Shown: in pieces, positions 1 through 8,804 of the stretch | Layout of the letters: each line of letters starts with the position of its first letter | How positions within the stretch are numbered: the first letter of the stretch is position 1 | Assembly: GCF_001413955.1 (NCBI RefSeq) | Contig: NZ_LCTZ01000002.1 | Location: 1 to 64,000 of the forward strand | Reading direction: 5' to 3' | Length of the DNA: 64,000 nt | Source of the DNA: Flagellimonas eckloniae | GTDB lineage: Bacteria > Bacteroidota > Bacteroidia > Flavobacteriales > Flavobacteriaceae | The notes under the pieces: generated by a model | What the model was told of the DNA's origin: nothing | Seen by the model: the letters and a program-made list of their open reading frames with translations, nothing else | Databases searched by the model: none | Made by a program: the position numbers and the translations under genes

Positions 1-600
1 TAAAGATTATCTATAAGGAAAATTGTTGCAAGCGATATTTACAAGGAATACATGACCAATGGAAAAAGCGGTTATGAAAATGACAAAGAATTTATTATTC
101 AACTTTTTAAGAGCATTATAGCGCCCAACGAAAAAATCTATGAATATTTTGAAGATGATAAGTTAACTTGGGTAGATGATATTCCAATTGTGAATACCTA
201 TTTAGTAAAACGAATGCGTAAGGCCACAAGCTCTACAAATGAAGGTTTCTTTTTGCCAAACCTACTCAAGGATCAACAAGATATGGTCTATGCCAATGAC
301 TTGCTCACAAAAACCCTATTGAACGATGCCAAGTGGGAAAAGGAGATTGAAGGTAAAACCCCAAACTGGGACAATGACCGAATTGCGGAGATTGATTCCA
401 TTATTTTAAAAATGGCGATATGTGAATTGCTCAACTTCCCATCCATTCCCGAAAAAGTTACCCTAAACGAATATTTGGAAATTGCCAAGGAATATTCAAC
501 CCCAAAAAGCAGCATATTTATTAACGGGGTTTTGGACAAGTTGGCAAAGGAGTATAAATCCGACGGAAAATTACAAAAGATAGGAAGAGGTTTGCAATAA
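1..600 (+). CDS. nusB: Transcription antitermination factor NusB (5' truncated, frameshift at the left edge)
   Basis: NusB binds boxA RNA with NusE and supports antitermination of rRNA operons. The readable part is the long C-terminal half typical of Bacteroidota NusB, with a LTWVDDIPIVNT stretch and the conserved end where the last helices carry FINGVLDKLAKEY. An in-frame ATG lies at 52, but homology clearly continues upstream: bases 2-13 read KDYL in frame 2 and codons from 16 read RKIVASDIYKEYM in frame 1. Joined, these give a normal NusB segment, so an extra TA (or one lost base) at about 14-15 breaks the frame. The true start is outside the window. The next gene follows 38 bases downstream and could be co-transcribed. 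Confidence 0.88.
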
Positions 601-638
601 ACATTATTTGATTAATTTTGAAAAAACAATTTTTTAGT

Positions 639-1135
639 ATGAAAAAAATAACAACAGTTTTAAGTTTGATTATGGCTGTTACCCTTGTAAGTGTTTCCTG
701 CAAGGATAAAGCTGCAAGTAAGATAGTTGCTGACAATGTGGAAAGTGCCACGGACAGAGATGAGGCACAAAAGCAACTTCCTGTTATGAGTTTTGATAAA
801 TCAGAGCACGATTTTGGAACAATAGCACAGGGTACTCCCCAAGAGACCGTGTTTACCTTTACCAATACCGGAAATGCACCTTTGATAATCACGGATGCTA
901 AAAGTAGCTGTGGCTGTACAATCCCTGAATATCCAAAAAATACGCCTATTGCACCAGGAGCAACTGGTGAATTATTGGTTAAGTTTTAATGGGTTCTGGC
1001 CAAAATCAAGTTACAAAAACGGTTACCGTTACGGCCAACACGGAAAAAGGCACTGAGCTTTTAAGAATCAAGGCTTTTGTTAACCCTAAAGATGCTGCAC
1101 AAACTGCAGGGCCTGTTAAACTAGCATTAAATTAA
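639..1135 (+). CDS. DUF1573 lipoprotein (two apparent frameshifts)
   Basis: The N-terminus has a lysine pair, a hydrophobic signal and a Cys after SVS, so it is a probable lipoprotein. From about residue 50 it shows the DUF1573 beta-sandwich pattern (DFGTIAQGTP, FTNTGNAPLII, SSCGCT), an Ig/ASPM-like fold of unknown function common in Bacteroidota. The uninterrupted frame stops at 989. Removing one T in the 984-987 run and one T at 994-995 restores FNGSGQNQV and a full C-terminus that ends just before the next ATG. I chose ATG 639 over the in-frame TTG at 618 because the signal peptide starts there. It sits between nusB and yajC, a common flavobacterial order, and is probably in their operon. 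Confidence 0.82.
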
Positions 1136-1427
1136 ATGGAAAATATTGGACAGTTTTTACCGCTGATATTGATTTTTGTGGTTGCGTATTTTTTTATGAT
1201 TCGCCCACAGATTAAACGTCAGAAGGATGAGAAAAAATTTACCTCTGAACTTAAAAAAGGAGACCGAATCATAACCAAAAGTGGACTTCATGGAAAGATT
1301 ATGGAGTTTGAATGACAAAGATTCGTCTTGCGTTATTGAGACCATGGCAGGTAAGTTAAAGTTTGATCGCTCCGGCCATTTCAATGGAAATGAGCAAAAA
1401 AATTATCAGCTCCGGTAAAAAAAATAA
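1136..1427 (+). CDS. yajC: Preprotein translocase accessory subunit YajC (several apparent frameshifts)
   Basis: YajC is a small inner-membrane protein bound to SecDF-SecYEG. One membrane helix (residues about 7-22) is followed by the family motif FMIRPQIKRQK and a short soluble domain (GDRIITKSGLHGKI). The unbroken frame stops at 1315. Single-base corrections near 1310, at 1374-1375, in the A-run 1396-1402 and in the A-run 1417-1424 give a normal protein of about 95 residues ending PVKK and a TAA at 1425. Its ATG abuts the DUF1573 stop, implying translational coupling. Indel sites are mostly short homopolymers, which favours sequencing error. A strong terminator follows at 1447. Confidence 0.83.
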
Positions 1428-1446
1428 TAGTACAAATGTTTCAAAT

Positions 1447-1476
1447 AAAAAAGCACCTAACATTAGGTGCTTTTTT
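1447..1476. terminator. Bidirectional intrinsic terminator between yajC and the DUF1801 gene
   Basis: A perfect 14-bp inverted repeat (1447-1460 with 1463-1476) has a GC core GCACCTAA/TTAGGTGC flanked by A6 and T6, so both strands read as hairpin plus U-tract. It ends the yajC transcript on the plus strand and the pepT-DUF1801 transcript on the minus strand. The DUF1801 stop codon lies in its T-tract. Confidence 0.9.
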
Positions 1477-2071
1477 ATCTATAGGCATCATTGAGTCCTA
1501 TGCCTTTTTCAATCATTGGAATAATTTTTTCCAGCCTTTTGATTTTTGTTTTTTCTTGTTTGGCCTCATTAATGTATTCACAATATTCCTTTTTGCTTGT
1601 AGGGAGAGAGTGCATCAAAAGAAGCTTTAAGAGCATCACTTTCTATTAATTTGGTTTGGAGCAATGTAGGTGGTTTAATGGTTTTTTGTGTTTTTGGCAG
1701 CAACCATTTCCATACCATTTTCTTGGTTTTCAATAGCTTCAACCATATAAGTTAGAACAGATGCTTTATCAATATCTTTTTCAGATGAAAAATACCAATG
1801 GCGCATTGCTTTGGTTTTACCCTCCTGAGCATTGCGCAACACTTTTTGTGGATCTTTAAGAAAAACGCCATTAAAGAACCAAACACCAAAATGATTTTTA
1901 AACTTACAAATACCAAATACATTTTTGCCTCCTACGGTATAAACAGGTATATTCCATTTATAGTCTTCCACACTTTTTGTTTGTGAAGCTAATTCTCGCA
2001 GAATGCAGATTCCTTGCCTAAAATGATGTTCTTCCTGAAAATAGCTATCCAGTTTTTTCTGATTTTTCCAT
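1475..2071 (-). CDS. DUF1801/YdeI-like protein (three apparent frameshifts)
   Basis: The protein resembles the YdhG/YdeI group (DUF1801): a WNIPVYTVGGKNVFGICKFKNHFGVWFF core followed by a C-terminal helical tail of the form KIKRLEKIIPMI. Function is unknown. The continuous frame covers only 1675-2076 from a GTG. Dropping one base in the T-runs 2053-2058, 1682-1687 and 1590-1594 gives an ATG start at 2071 (MEKSEKLDSYF) and a complete C-terminus ending in the terminator at 1475. The corrected ATG lies one base after the pepT stop, so the two genes form an operon. The indels are in homopolymers and belong to the cluster affecting the first 3.6 kb. Confidence 0.72.
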
Positions 2072-2072
2072 C

Positions 2073-3302
2073 TCACTTAATTTGAATTGCCGTAAGCTCA
2101 CAGATTTTAACAATGACCATAACAGCTTTTTCCATGCTCTCCAGAGGAACATATTCATATTTTCCATGAAAATTATGCCCTCCTGCAAAAATATTGGGGC
2201 ACGGCAATCCCATAAAACTTAGCTGGGATCCATCCGTTCCACCTCGAATGGGTTTAATAATAGGTTCAATACCCAGGGGATTCCATAGCTTCCTGTGCAA
2301 TTTCTACAATATGGAACACGGGTTCAATCTTTTCCCGCATGTTTTTATATTGATCTTTGATTTCAAGTTGAATAAAGTCGCCGTATTTCTTTTGAAGCTT
2401 ATCTGAAATATCCTGTAATAATTCCTTTCGGGCTTCAAAATGCTCTTTATCATGATCTCGAATAATAAGTTCGATTTCTGCTTTTTCAATTTCGCCTTTT
2501 ATATGGTGAACATGGAAAAAACCTTCCATTCCGGTGGTTTTTTCAGGTATTTCCGTAACAGGAAGAAAACTTAGAAACTCATTGGCAATGCCAATTGCGT
2601 TAATCATCTTGTCTTTGGCATAGCCTGGGTGAACACTTTTACCTTCTATTGTTATTTTCGCACTTGCCGCATTAAAGTTTTCAAATTCCAATTCCCCAAT
2701 CTGGCTTCCATCCATGGTGTAGGCCCATTGGGCACCAAATTTTTTGACATCAAATTTATGTGCGCCTTCACCTATTTCCTCATCAGGTGTAAATGCAATC
2801 CTAATATCACCATGTTTAATCTCCGGGTTATTTACCAAGTACTCCATAGCTGTAATAATCTCAGCGATACCAGCTTTGTCGTCAGCGCCCAACAATGTTG
2901 TGCGTCCGTGGTAATTATTGTTTGTCCTTTATATTGTAACAAATCCTCAAAATAATCTGGAGACAACACAACTTTTTTTCTTTTATTGAGCACAATATCT
3001 TTACCATCATAATCCTTTATTACCTGTGGTTTGACATTCTTTCCGGTAAAATCTGGCGAAGTATCCATGTGGGAAATAAAACCGATGGTCGGCACTTTTT
3101 TATCAATATTACTGGGTAAGATTGCCATGATATAGGCATGCTCATCTATAGAAACTTCCTGCATGCCAATTTGATGGAGTTCCAAAACTATTTTTTTTGC
3201 AAGGTCCCATTGGTTTTTTGTGCTGGGCGTGGTTTTGGAATACGGGTCACTTTGGGTGTCGATAGCAACATATTCTAGAAATCGGGGTAGTAATTTTTCC
3301 AT
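2073..3302 (-). CDS. pepT: Peptidase T (tripeptide aminopeptidase), two apparent frameshifts
   Basis: This M20-family zinc peptidase removes N-terminal residues from tripeptides in the cytoplasm. The motif order fits Pep[12 protein letters not shown] with the first zinc His/Asp, [13 protein letters not shown] with the bridging Asp, DEEIGEGA with the catalytic and metal-binding Glu, and GGTDGS/GGHNFHG near the end. It is read in three overlapping frames. A missing C near 2903 (plus strand) and an extra G in the run 2276-2279 restore one protein of about 409 residues, the usual length. The ATG at 3302 starts [20 protein letters not shown], a typical N-terminus. It is followed one base later by the DUF1801 gene. 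Confidence 0.88.
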
Positions 3303-3398
3303 AAAGTGCTTTTCATCAAAAATAACGTTTATTCAATCGTGATTTTAATAAAAAAAGGTTGCGAAAAGGTATCTTCCACGTTCTGAAAATCAACCAAA

Positions 3399-3816
3399 TT
3401 GAAACAATTAATCTGTTTTATAGTTTACCTGTTTTGTGTTTTTGGCCATGGTCAAGAGTGTCTTTTGGGCATAGGAGGTCAAAATGATGAAAATATTATG
3501 GAGATTTTCCAACTGGATGATACCCAAAAGGAAAAAATGATGAATTGGAGTGGCAGAACTTAAAATCAGAAACGGAATCTTGAAAGATCAGGCAAAATAT
3601 CTTTTGAAAAAGCATGAGCAAAGTCCTCCGGAAGATTTAATGGTCATGTCCTATAAGTACCGAATCCTTTTGGACAGTATGAGGCAAAACCTGAAAATAT
3701 TGGATACCAAATTGCTATCCATTTTTAATAACCGGCAATACAATCTTTATATGGAACTATGTAGTGGGATTTCAATGCAGCCCATACATATAAATAGGTC
3801 ATTTGACGAAAAATAG
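3399..3816 (+). CDS. Small secreted protein of unknown function (one apparent frameshift)
   Basis: The frame starting at TTG 3399 encodes a signal peptide (KQLICFIVYLFCVFGHGQ), then breaks at 3553. Removing one G at 3552-3553 joins it to the rest, giving about 138 residues: a charged helical region with LDDTQKEKMMNW and LRQ-like repeats, and a C-terminus ending SFDEK. I do not recognise a family. The helical pattern with alternating Lys/Glu suggests a periplasmic helical protein. No in-frame ATG exists near the signal peptide; either TTG is used or a base is also missing there. It stands alone between pepT and pyrD. Confidence 0.55.
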
Positions 3817-3847
3817 TCCAATAGTTAAATTCTCATTTAAGAGTTTA

Positions 3848-3855
3848 TATTTTTG
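3848..3855 (+). promoter_or_regulatory. Putative -7 element (TATTTTTG) of pyrD
   Basis: Matches the Bacteroidota -7 consensus TAnnTTTG and lies 16 bases before the pyrD ATG. No clear -33 TTG at the usual distance is seen. Confidence 0.45.
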
Positions 3856-3870
3856 TTTAAAATTTTCTGA

Positions 3871-4908
3871 ATGTACAAGTTCCTAATTCGTCCAATACTC
3901 TTTTTGCTTGACGCTGAAACTGCACATCACTTTTCTTTTGCATCTATACGGATACTTTCTAAGTTAGGGTTGAATAGATTGTTCAGAAAATTATTTGTCT
4001 TAGATGACCCCAAATTGGAAAAAGAAATCTTTGGCCTAAAATTTAGAAACCCAGTTGGACTTGCAGCAGGCTTTGATAAGGATGCAAAGCTTTATAATGA
4101 GTTTTCCGACTTTGGATTCGGATTTGTAGAGATTGGAACGCTTACACCAAAACCTCAAGAGGGAAACCCAAAGAAAAGACTATTCAGGTTAGTTGGAGAC
4201 CAGGGAATTATCAATCGAATGGGTTTTAACAACAAGGGAGTTTTTGAAGCTGTGGAACAGCTGAAAAAAGAACACCGTGTGATTATTGGTGGTAACATTG
4301 GAAAGAACAAAGTAACAGCCAATGAAGATGCCATAAAAGATTATTTGATCTGTTTTGAAGCACTTTTTGAACATGTGGACTATTTTGTAGTCAATGTAAG
4401 TTCTCCCAATACTCCGGGGCTTCGCGAACTTCAGGATAAAAAACCGTTGACCAATCTATTGAAAAAACTTAAAAGGCAGAACGGAAAATTGGCACAGAAA
4501 TACAAATCTAAAGAAAAACCGATTTTACTAAAAATTGCACCTGATTTAAGTGATGACCAATTATTGGATATTGTTGCCATTATGGCTGATACCGCGATTG
4601 AGGGAATTATTGCCACCAATACCACTATTTCTAGAAAAAATCTAAGTTCACATCTAATATTGACCGAGGAAAAAGGAGGGTTAAGCGGAAAACCTCTTGC
4701 AAAGCGAAGCACGGAGGTAATTCGATTTTTATCAGAAAAAAGCAATAAGGCGTTTCCTATAATTGGAGTAGGGGGGATTCATTCCCCGGAAGACGCTTTG
4801 GAAAAATTGGATGCAGGCGCTGACCTTATTCAATTGTATACTGGTTTTGTCTATGAAGGCCCAGCACTTATCAAGAAAATTAACAGAGCTATTTTGGAAC
4901 GAGGTTAA
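3871..4908 (+). CDS. pyrD: Quinone-dependent dihydroorotate dehydrogenase (class 2)
   Basis: PyrD oxidises dihydroorotate to orotate in pyrimidine synthesis and passes electrons to the quinone pool at the inner membrane. The N-terminal 40 residues form the amphipathic membrane-binding helices that mark class 2 enzymes. FMN-site motifs follow: [13 protein letters not shown] near residue 60, [19 protein letters not shown], and [12 protein letters not shown] with the catalytic serine near 177. The C-terminal half has [17 protein letters not shown] and [11 protein letters not shown]. At 345 residues it has the usual length. It is convergent with the next gene, separated by six bases, so no room for a separate terminator. 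Confidence 0.96.
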   Translation: MYKFLIRPILFLLDAETAHHFSFASIRILSKLGLNRLFRKLFVLDDPKLEKEIFGLKFRNPVGLAAGFDKDAKLYNEFSDFGFGFVEIGTLTPKPQEGNPKKRLFRLVGDQGIINRMGFNNKGVFEAVEQLKKEHRVIIGGNIGKNKVTANEDAIKDYLICFEALFEHVDYFVVNVSSPNTPGLRELQDKKPLTNLLKKLKRQNGKLAQKYKSKEKPILLKIAPDLSDDQLLDIVAIMADTAIEGIIATNTTISRKNLSSHLILTEEKGGLSGKPLAKRSTEVIRFLSEKSNKAFPIIGVGGIHSPEDALEKLDAGADLIQLYTGFVYEGPALIKKINRAILERG

Positions 4909-4914
4909 CACTAA

Positions 4915-6990
4915 TTATCTTTTTAGTGTGAAATGGCTTTTATATTCCTTTGGAACTCCTTCAGTATTTTCATAAGAAATTTTAAACCAGTAGTCGGAAG
5001 CTAAAACCTGATTTCCATTTCGGGTACCATCCCATTCAACTTCGCCTTGAAATTGCTGTTGAATGACTCCAAATCTATCGTAAATGGTGATTTCTGGATT
5101 CTGTATCTCTGTTAAGCCATCTATTTTCCATGTGTCGTTGATTCCGTCACCATTGGGAGTGAAAAAACGTGGGTAATCCACAAAAAACAAATCTTGGGAG
5201 TAAATTTCACATCCATAAATATTCTGAATATGGGCCGTATGTTTTCCACCGACTAAATTTTCAAAAATGGGATTTTCCACAAATGTACCATTGTCAATTG
5301 CGAACATGTAAGAATCATTGTTTTCCGTTCTAATGGAAACAGTATGTACATCAGAAAAGAGGTCACTTAAAATATCAATCTCAAAAAGTGTGGGGGGAGG
5401 AATTGCTGAAACTGAGGTTAGGAGTAAGTTGGAACATCCATACTGCAAGTTGGTAATTTCCACCAAATATAGGCCCGGTGACATTGCTGAGTGGGTGCTA
5501 TCGTTCTCATTCTGTATTTGGCCTTCAGAATCATAGGAATTGTAATACCAAGTAAAAGAATAATCTATAGTTGATAAACCAGTATCTAAGACTGGTAGGT
5601 CGCCTATGGGAAACCCTTCTTCATCAACACAAATCATATACTCTTCTTCCAAAGATGCCTCAAAAGATATTTGTCTAAGGTTTACTATAAAGGATGCAAT
5701 TTCATAACAGCTGTTTCCAGATGAAATACGAGCATAAATTGTCTCTTGGGTTTGTGAAGGGAAATATCTATTGGGTCTTTCAATTTCATTTTCAAAATTT
5801 TCAGCATCCCTATTATACCTGTAGTAATTGACCTGATAGATTCCAGCGTCTTGATTGCCTAGAATAAGTGGACTATTTTGAGTTAAGTCGATGGCTTCCT
5901 CCCCATCGTTATCAAAATCACAGGTAGTGAGATCTAAAGGCGTATTTTCCACATGGGGTGCAGGAACATATTCAATTTCAATCATTCCAGAAAAGGAGCA
6001 GGTTGATGAAAAATCAACAATAACGTCATAAGTTCCATCTTGTGAAATATTTATAACCGGTGTATCATCAAACTGGGGAAGTCTCTGGTTGTTTCTATAC
6101 CATTGATAGGACAGGGCACCTGTGGAAGTGGCATCCAATTCATAAGTTTCACCGATGCACAATGGTTGTCCATTTTGGACGGTTCTATCTTCCCCAAGTC
6201 CAACATCAGTAGAAAAGCTACTACCTTCCAGAAAGACTGCTGAATCCAATGCGGAGTCCAAATTATCAGCTATAACCAGTTTAATACTATAAACCTCTCC
6301 AGGTGTAACTTCTGAGGCTGCAACCATACTTCTGGTCATTCCGGCCATAGAGATAGCTGAATCATCATTGTTGGAACGGCCATAAAACCCTATATTTTGT
6401 GCTTCACATATTCCCGACACCCCTGGTCTTATTGTTGTAGCAGAAACAAGGTCCTCGGTGCCAGGAACAAGGGCAAGGTTAGTGGAGTTTCCATTTGAAT
6501 CTGTTAGAATAAAAGCAAAAACATCCGAAAACGTGCATTGAAAATCATCTTGGTATTCTTCCGAGGCAAAAAGAAAATTAAAACTTATGCGGTTTGTTAA
6601 TGATATAAAATCAAAACTTATATAGGAAGCGTTGAAAAGATTACTAGTGCCAGTGATGTTTGCCAAATCACTATCTCCTAACCAGGTTTCGGACCCTGAA
6701 CTTCCAGTAAAATTGTTTGGCCCCACAGCATCTAAAACGTTACCTGAAGAGATAACTATACCTTCCCCATAGCTAAAATTACTGCCGTTGGAATTGAAAT
6801 AACCAATTCCGTTAATGCCTTCGATTGTTCCGGTGGATGATTGAAAATTAAAGGTTTGCGCACAACCACTATCTACCAGGATGTCCTTGACAAGTTCCTC
6901 AACAGTGTAATTTTGGTCTACCATAATTTGCTGTCCTAAACAAAATATACTTTGGAATAGAATACAAAACTGAACAATTTTTCGAGCCAT
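4915..6990 (-). CDS. Type IX secreted protein with choice-of-anchor L domain and type-B sorting domain
   Basis: The start at 6990 gives a signal peptide (MARKIVQFCILFQSIFCLGQ); the longer frame to 7017 only adds nine residues before it. About residues 30-260 resemble the choice-of-anchor L domain (SSGNVLDAVGPN, LFASEEYQDDF, FAFILTDSNG). Ig/PKD-like segments follow, and the last 85 residues are the gliding-motility type-B domain (FFTPNGDGINDTWKI, YDRFGV, WDGTRNG, DYWF, FTLKR). Such C-termini direct export by the type IX system and surface attachment. It is a likely adhesin or matrix protein of 691 residues. A second protein of this class is encoded at 30026-32725. Confidence 0.9.
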   Translation of the reverse strand: MARKIVQFCILFQSIFCLGQQIMVDQNYTVEELVKDILVDSGCAQTFNFQSSTGTIEGINGIGYFNSNGSNFSYGEGIVISSGNVLDAVGPNNFTGSSGSETWLGDSDLANITGTSNLFNASYISFDFISLTNRISFNFLFASEEYQDDFQCTFSDVFAFILTDSNGNSTNLALVPGTEDLVSATTIRPGVSGICEAQNIGFYGRSNNDDSAISMAGMTRSMVAASEVTPGEVYSIKLVIADNLDSALDSAVFLEGSSFSTDVGLGEDRTVQNGQPLCIGETYELDATSTGALSYQWYRNNQRLPQFDDTPVINISQDGTYDVIVDFSSTCSFSGMIEIEYVPAPHVENTPLDLTTCDFDNDGEEAIDLTQNSPLILGNQDAGIYQVNYYRYNRDAENFENEIERPNRYFPSQTQETIYARISSGNSCYEIASFIVNLRQISFEASLEEEYMICVDEEGFPIGDLPVLDTGLSTIDYSFTWYYNSYDSEGQIQNENDSTHSAMSPGLYLVEITNLQYGCSNLLLTSVSAIPPPTLFEIDILSDLFSDVHTVSIRTENNDSYMFAIDNGTFVENPIFENLVGGKHTAHIQNIYGCEIYSQDLFFVDYPRFFTPNGDGINDTWKIDGLTEIQNPEITIYDRFGVIQQQFQGEVEWDGTRNGNQVLASDYWFKISYENTEGVPKEYKSHFTLKR

Positions 6991-7153
6991 GACTAGGTAA
7001 AATAGAGTAACCGCCAAGGTTAAATATAGGTTTATTTTGGTTATCGATACGAATTATGACTTTAGATGGTGGGTTATCCAAACAAGCTACCTTTAATCTG
7101 GTAGATAGAAGATATATTATTTTGTAATTTTCATTTTCAACCAAATTTATGGA

Positions 7154-7780
7154 ATGAACTATGAAATTCTAACTGCTTTCATTTTAGGCTCTTCAGTTTT
7201 GGCGATATTTCCAGGCCCCGACAATATCTTTGTGTTGACGCAGAGTATGACCAATGGTGTTAAAGCAGGCCTGATAACGGTAGCAGGCTTGGTAAGCGGT
7301 TGTTTGGTTCATACGACCTTACTGGCTTTTGGTGTTTCGGAAGTTATAAAGAGAAGTGATACTATTTTCTTTGGGATCAAATTGTTTGGAGCTGCTTATC
7401 TTTTATATCTGGCTTTTATGGTTTATAAAAGTGAAGCTTCAATTCAATTGGACAAAGGAAAAAGTCCAAAAAAAGTATCATCCAAATTGTTCTGGAAAGG
7501 ATTCCTTATGAATGTATTGAATCCTAAGGTAACTATTTTCTTTTTGGCTTTTTTTCCAGGGTTTTTGTTTAGCGATGAAATGAATATCGTTTCTCAGTTT
7601 TATATACTGGGATTACTTTTTATGCTGACTGCACTAATTATTTTTGGACTTATTGCTATTTTGGCCGGTGCCATTTCTAATTTTCTTAGAAAAAATCCAA
7701 GAACGGGCGTGTACTTGAAGTGGCTCCAGATTTTTGTTTTTCTCGGGATAGCATTGTATCTCCTTCTATCAGATAAATAG
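7154..7780 (+). CDS. LysE/RhtB family amino-acid exporter
   Basis: A 208-residue inner-membrane protein with six predicted helices. The N-terminal family signature is FPGPDNIFVLTQSMTNGVKAG at residues 20-40, and the second half carries FLMNVLNPKVTIFFLAF, both diagnostic of LysE/RhtB transporters that export amino acids by proton exchange. The substrate cannot be read from sequence. It precedes the HMG-CoA lyase gene by ten bases, so the two are probably co-transcribed, possibly coupling leucine breakdown to amino-acid efflux; that link is inference. Confidence 0.9.
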   Translation: MNYEILTAFILGSSVLAIFPGPDNIFVLTQSMTNGVKAGLITVAGLVSGCLVHTTLLAFGVSEVIKRSDTIFFGIKLFGAAYLLYLAFMVYKSEASIQLDKGKSPKKVSSKLFWKGFLMNVLNPKVTIFFLAFFPGFLFSDEMNIVSQFYILGLLFMLTALIIFGLIAILAGAISNFLRKNPRTGVYLKWLQIFVFLGIALYLLLSDK

Positions 7781-7790
7781 TGGTAATTTT

Positions 7791-8663
7791 ATGGGCGCAA
7801 TGTCAAGAATAAAACTCATAGAATGCCCAAGAGATGCCATGCAGGGTATTAAAACCTATATTCCAACGGCCGAGAAAGTGAAATATATCCAATCACTTTT
7901 GGGGTGTGGCTTTGATACTATCGACTTTGGGAGTTTTGTTTCTCCAAAAGCCATTCCCCAAATGGTTGACACTGCAGATGTTTTGGCTCAATTGGATTTA
8001 TCCAAAACCAAAAGCAAGCTTTTGGCAATTGTAGCTAATGTTAGGGGGGCAACTGATGCATCCAAGCACGCTGCTATTGACTATTTAGGGTATCCTTTTT
8101 CTATTTCAGAAAACTTTCAAATGAGGAATACCCATAAGACCATAACCCAATCTGTTGATACTCTTAAAGGTATCTTGGAAATTGCAGGTGCCGAGAATAA
8201 AGAAGTGGTCACCTACATTTCCATGGGTTTTGGAAATCCTTATGGAGACCCTTGGAATGTGGAGATTGTAGGTGAATGGACAGAAAGATTGGCAGAAATG
8301 GGGGTTCGAATTCTATCCCTTTCCGATACTATTGGAAGTTCTACACCAGAGGTCATTGATTATTTATTTTCAAATTTAATCCCCAAATATCCCAGCATTG
8401 AATTTGGGGCACATTTGCATACAACCCCTGCCAAATGGCATGAAAAAGTAGATGCTGCATATAAAGCGGGCTGCCGTCGTTTTGATGGTGCTGTACAAGG
8501 CTTTGGAGGTTGCCCAATGGCAAAAGATGAGCTTACCGGGAATATGCCAACTGAAAAAATGCTGTCCTATTTTACTGCAGAAAAAACGGATACAGGAGTC
8601 AATTGGATGGTTTTTGAGGCGGCATTTAACAAGGCTACCGAGCTCTTTTCCAGATACCATTAG
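7791..8663 (+). CDS. Hydroxymethylglutaryl-CoA lyase
   Basis: The enzyme cleaves HMG-CoA into acetoacetate and acetyl-CoA, the last step of leucine degradation. It has the HMGL/TIM-barrel pattern: IECPRDAMQGIKT near residue 10 with the metal-binding Asp, DFGSFVSPKAIPQM, LSLSDTIGSSTP, HLHTTP with the metal-binding His pair, and GFGGCPMAKDELTGNMPTE around residue 240, which contains the catalytic Cys of the family signature. At 290 residues the length is normal. Met4 is an alternative start. An AT-rich stretch of about 140 bases with the regulatory sites of the next operon follows. Confidence 0.92.
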   Translation: MGAMSRIKLIECPRDAMQGIKTYIPTAEKVKYIQSLLGCGFDTIDFGSFVSPKAIPQMVDTADVLAQLDLSKTKSKLLAIVANVRGATDASKHAAIDYLGYPFSISENFQMRNTHKTITQSVDTLKGILEIAGAENKEVVTYISMGFGNPYGDPWNVEIVGEWTERLAEMGVRILSLSDTIGSSTPEVIDYLFSNLIPKYPSIEFGAHLHTTPAKWHEKVDAAYKAGCRRFDGAVQGFGGCPMAKDELTGNMPTEKMLSYFTAEKTDTGVNWMVFEAAFNKATELFSRYH

Positions 8664-8711
8664 AACTTTCTTATTTCCACTAAAAGTCTTCCGAATGTTA
8701 AATTTCAAAAC

Positions 8712-8734
8712 TTATTTAAATTTAATCTAAATAA
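8712..8734. promoter_or_regulatory. Operator-like palindrome, copy A
   Basis: Inverted repeat TTATTTA-N9-TAAATAA just upstream of the -33 element of the DUF4856 promoter. It contains the 13-mer ATTTAATCTAAAT, itself a palindrome with a 3-base centre, which recurs exactly in copy B. Copy C lies at 16082-16106. Confidence 0.7.
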
Positions 8735-8735
8735 A

Positions 8736-8767
8736 TTTGTTAAAAAAATTAACAACGGATATATTTG
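8736..8767 (+). promoter_or_regulatory. Promoter of the uptake operon (TTTG-N20-TATATTTG)
   Basis: A -33 TTTG (8736-8739) is spaced 20 bases from a perfect -7 element TATATTTG (8760-8767), the Bacteroidota housekeeping architecture. The start of transcription should be near 8773, giving a leader of about 30 bases before ATG 8805. Palindromes A and B bracket it. Confidence 0.78.
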
Positions 8768-8773
8768 CCTTAC

Positions 8774-8794
8774 TATTTACATTTAATCTAAATA
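8774..8794. promoter_or_regulatory. Operator-like palindrome, copy B
   Basis: TATTTA-N9-TAAATA with the same 13-mer ATTTAATCTAAAT as copy A, 61 bases downstream. It covers the expected transcription start, so a bound protein would block initiation. Confidence 0.7.
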
Positions 8795-8804
8795 AACTTA
8801 AAAA

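Noticed and set aside
1436..1630. Plus-strand ORF of 64 codons after yajC
   Set aside because: It reads through a strong terminator and lies antisense to the corrected C-terminus of the DUF1801 gene.
1..3560. A run of true pseudogenes
   Set aside because: Six neighbours, including the generally essential nusB and yajC, broken by one-base homopolymer changes is far more likely a sequence-quality problem.
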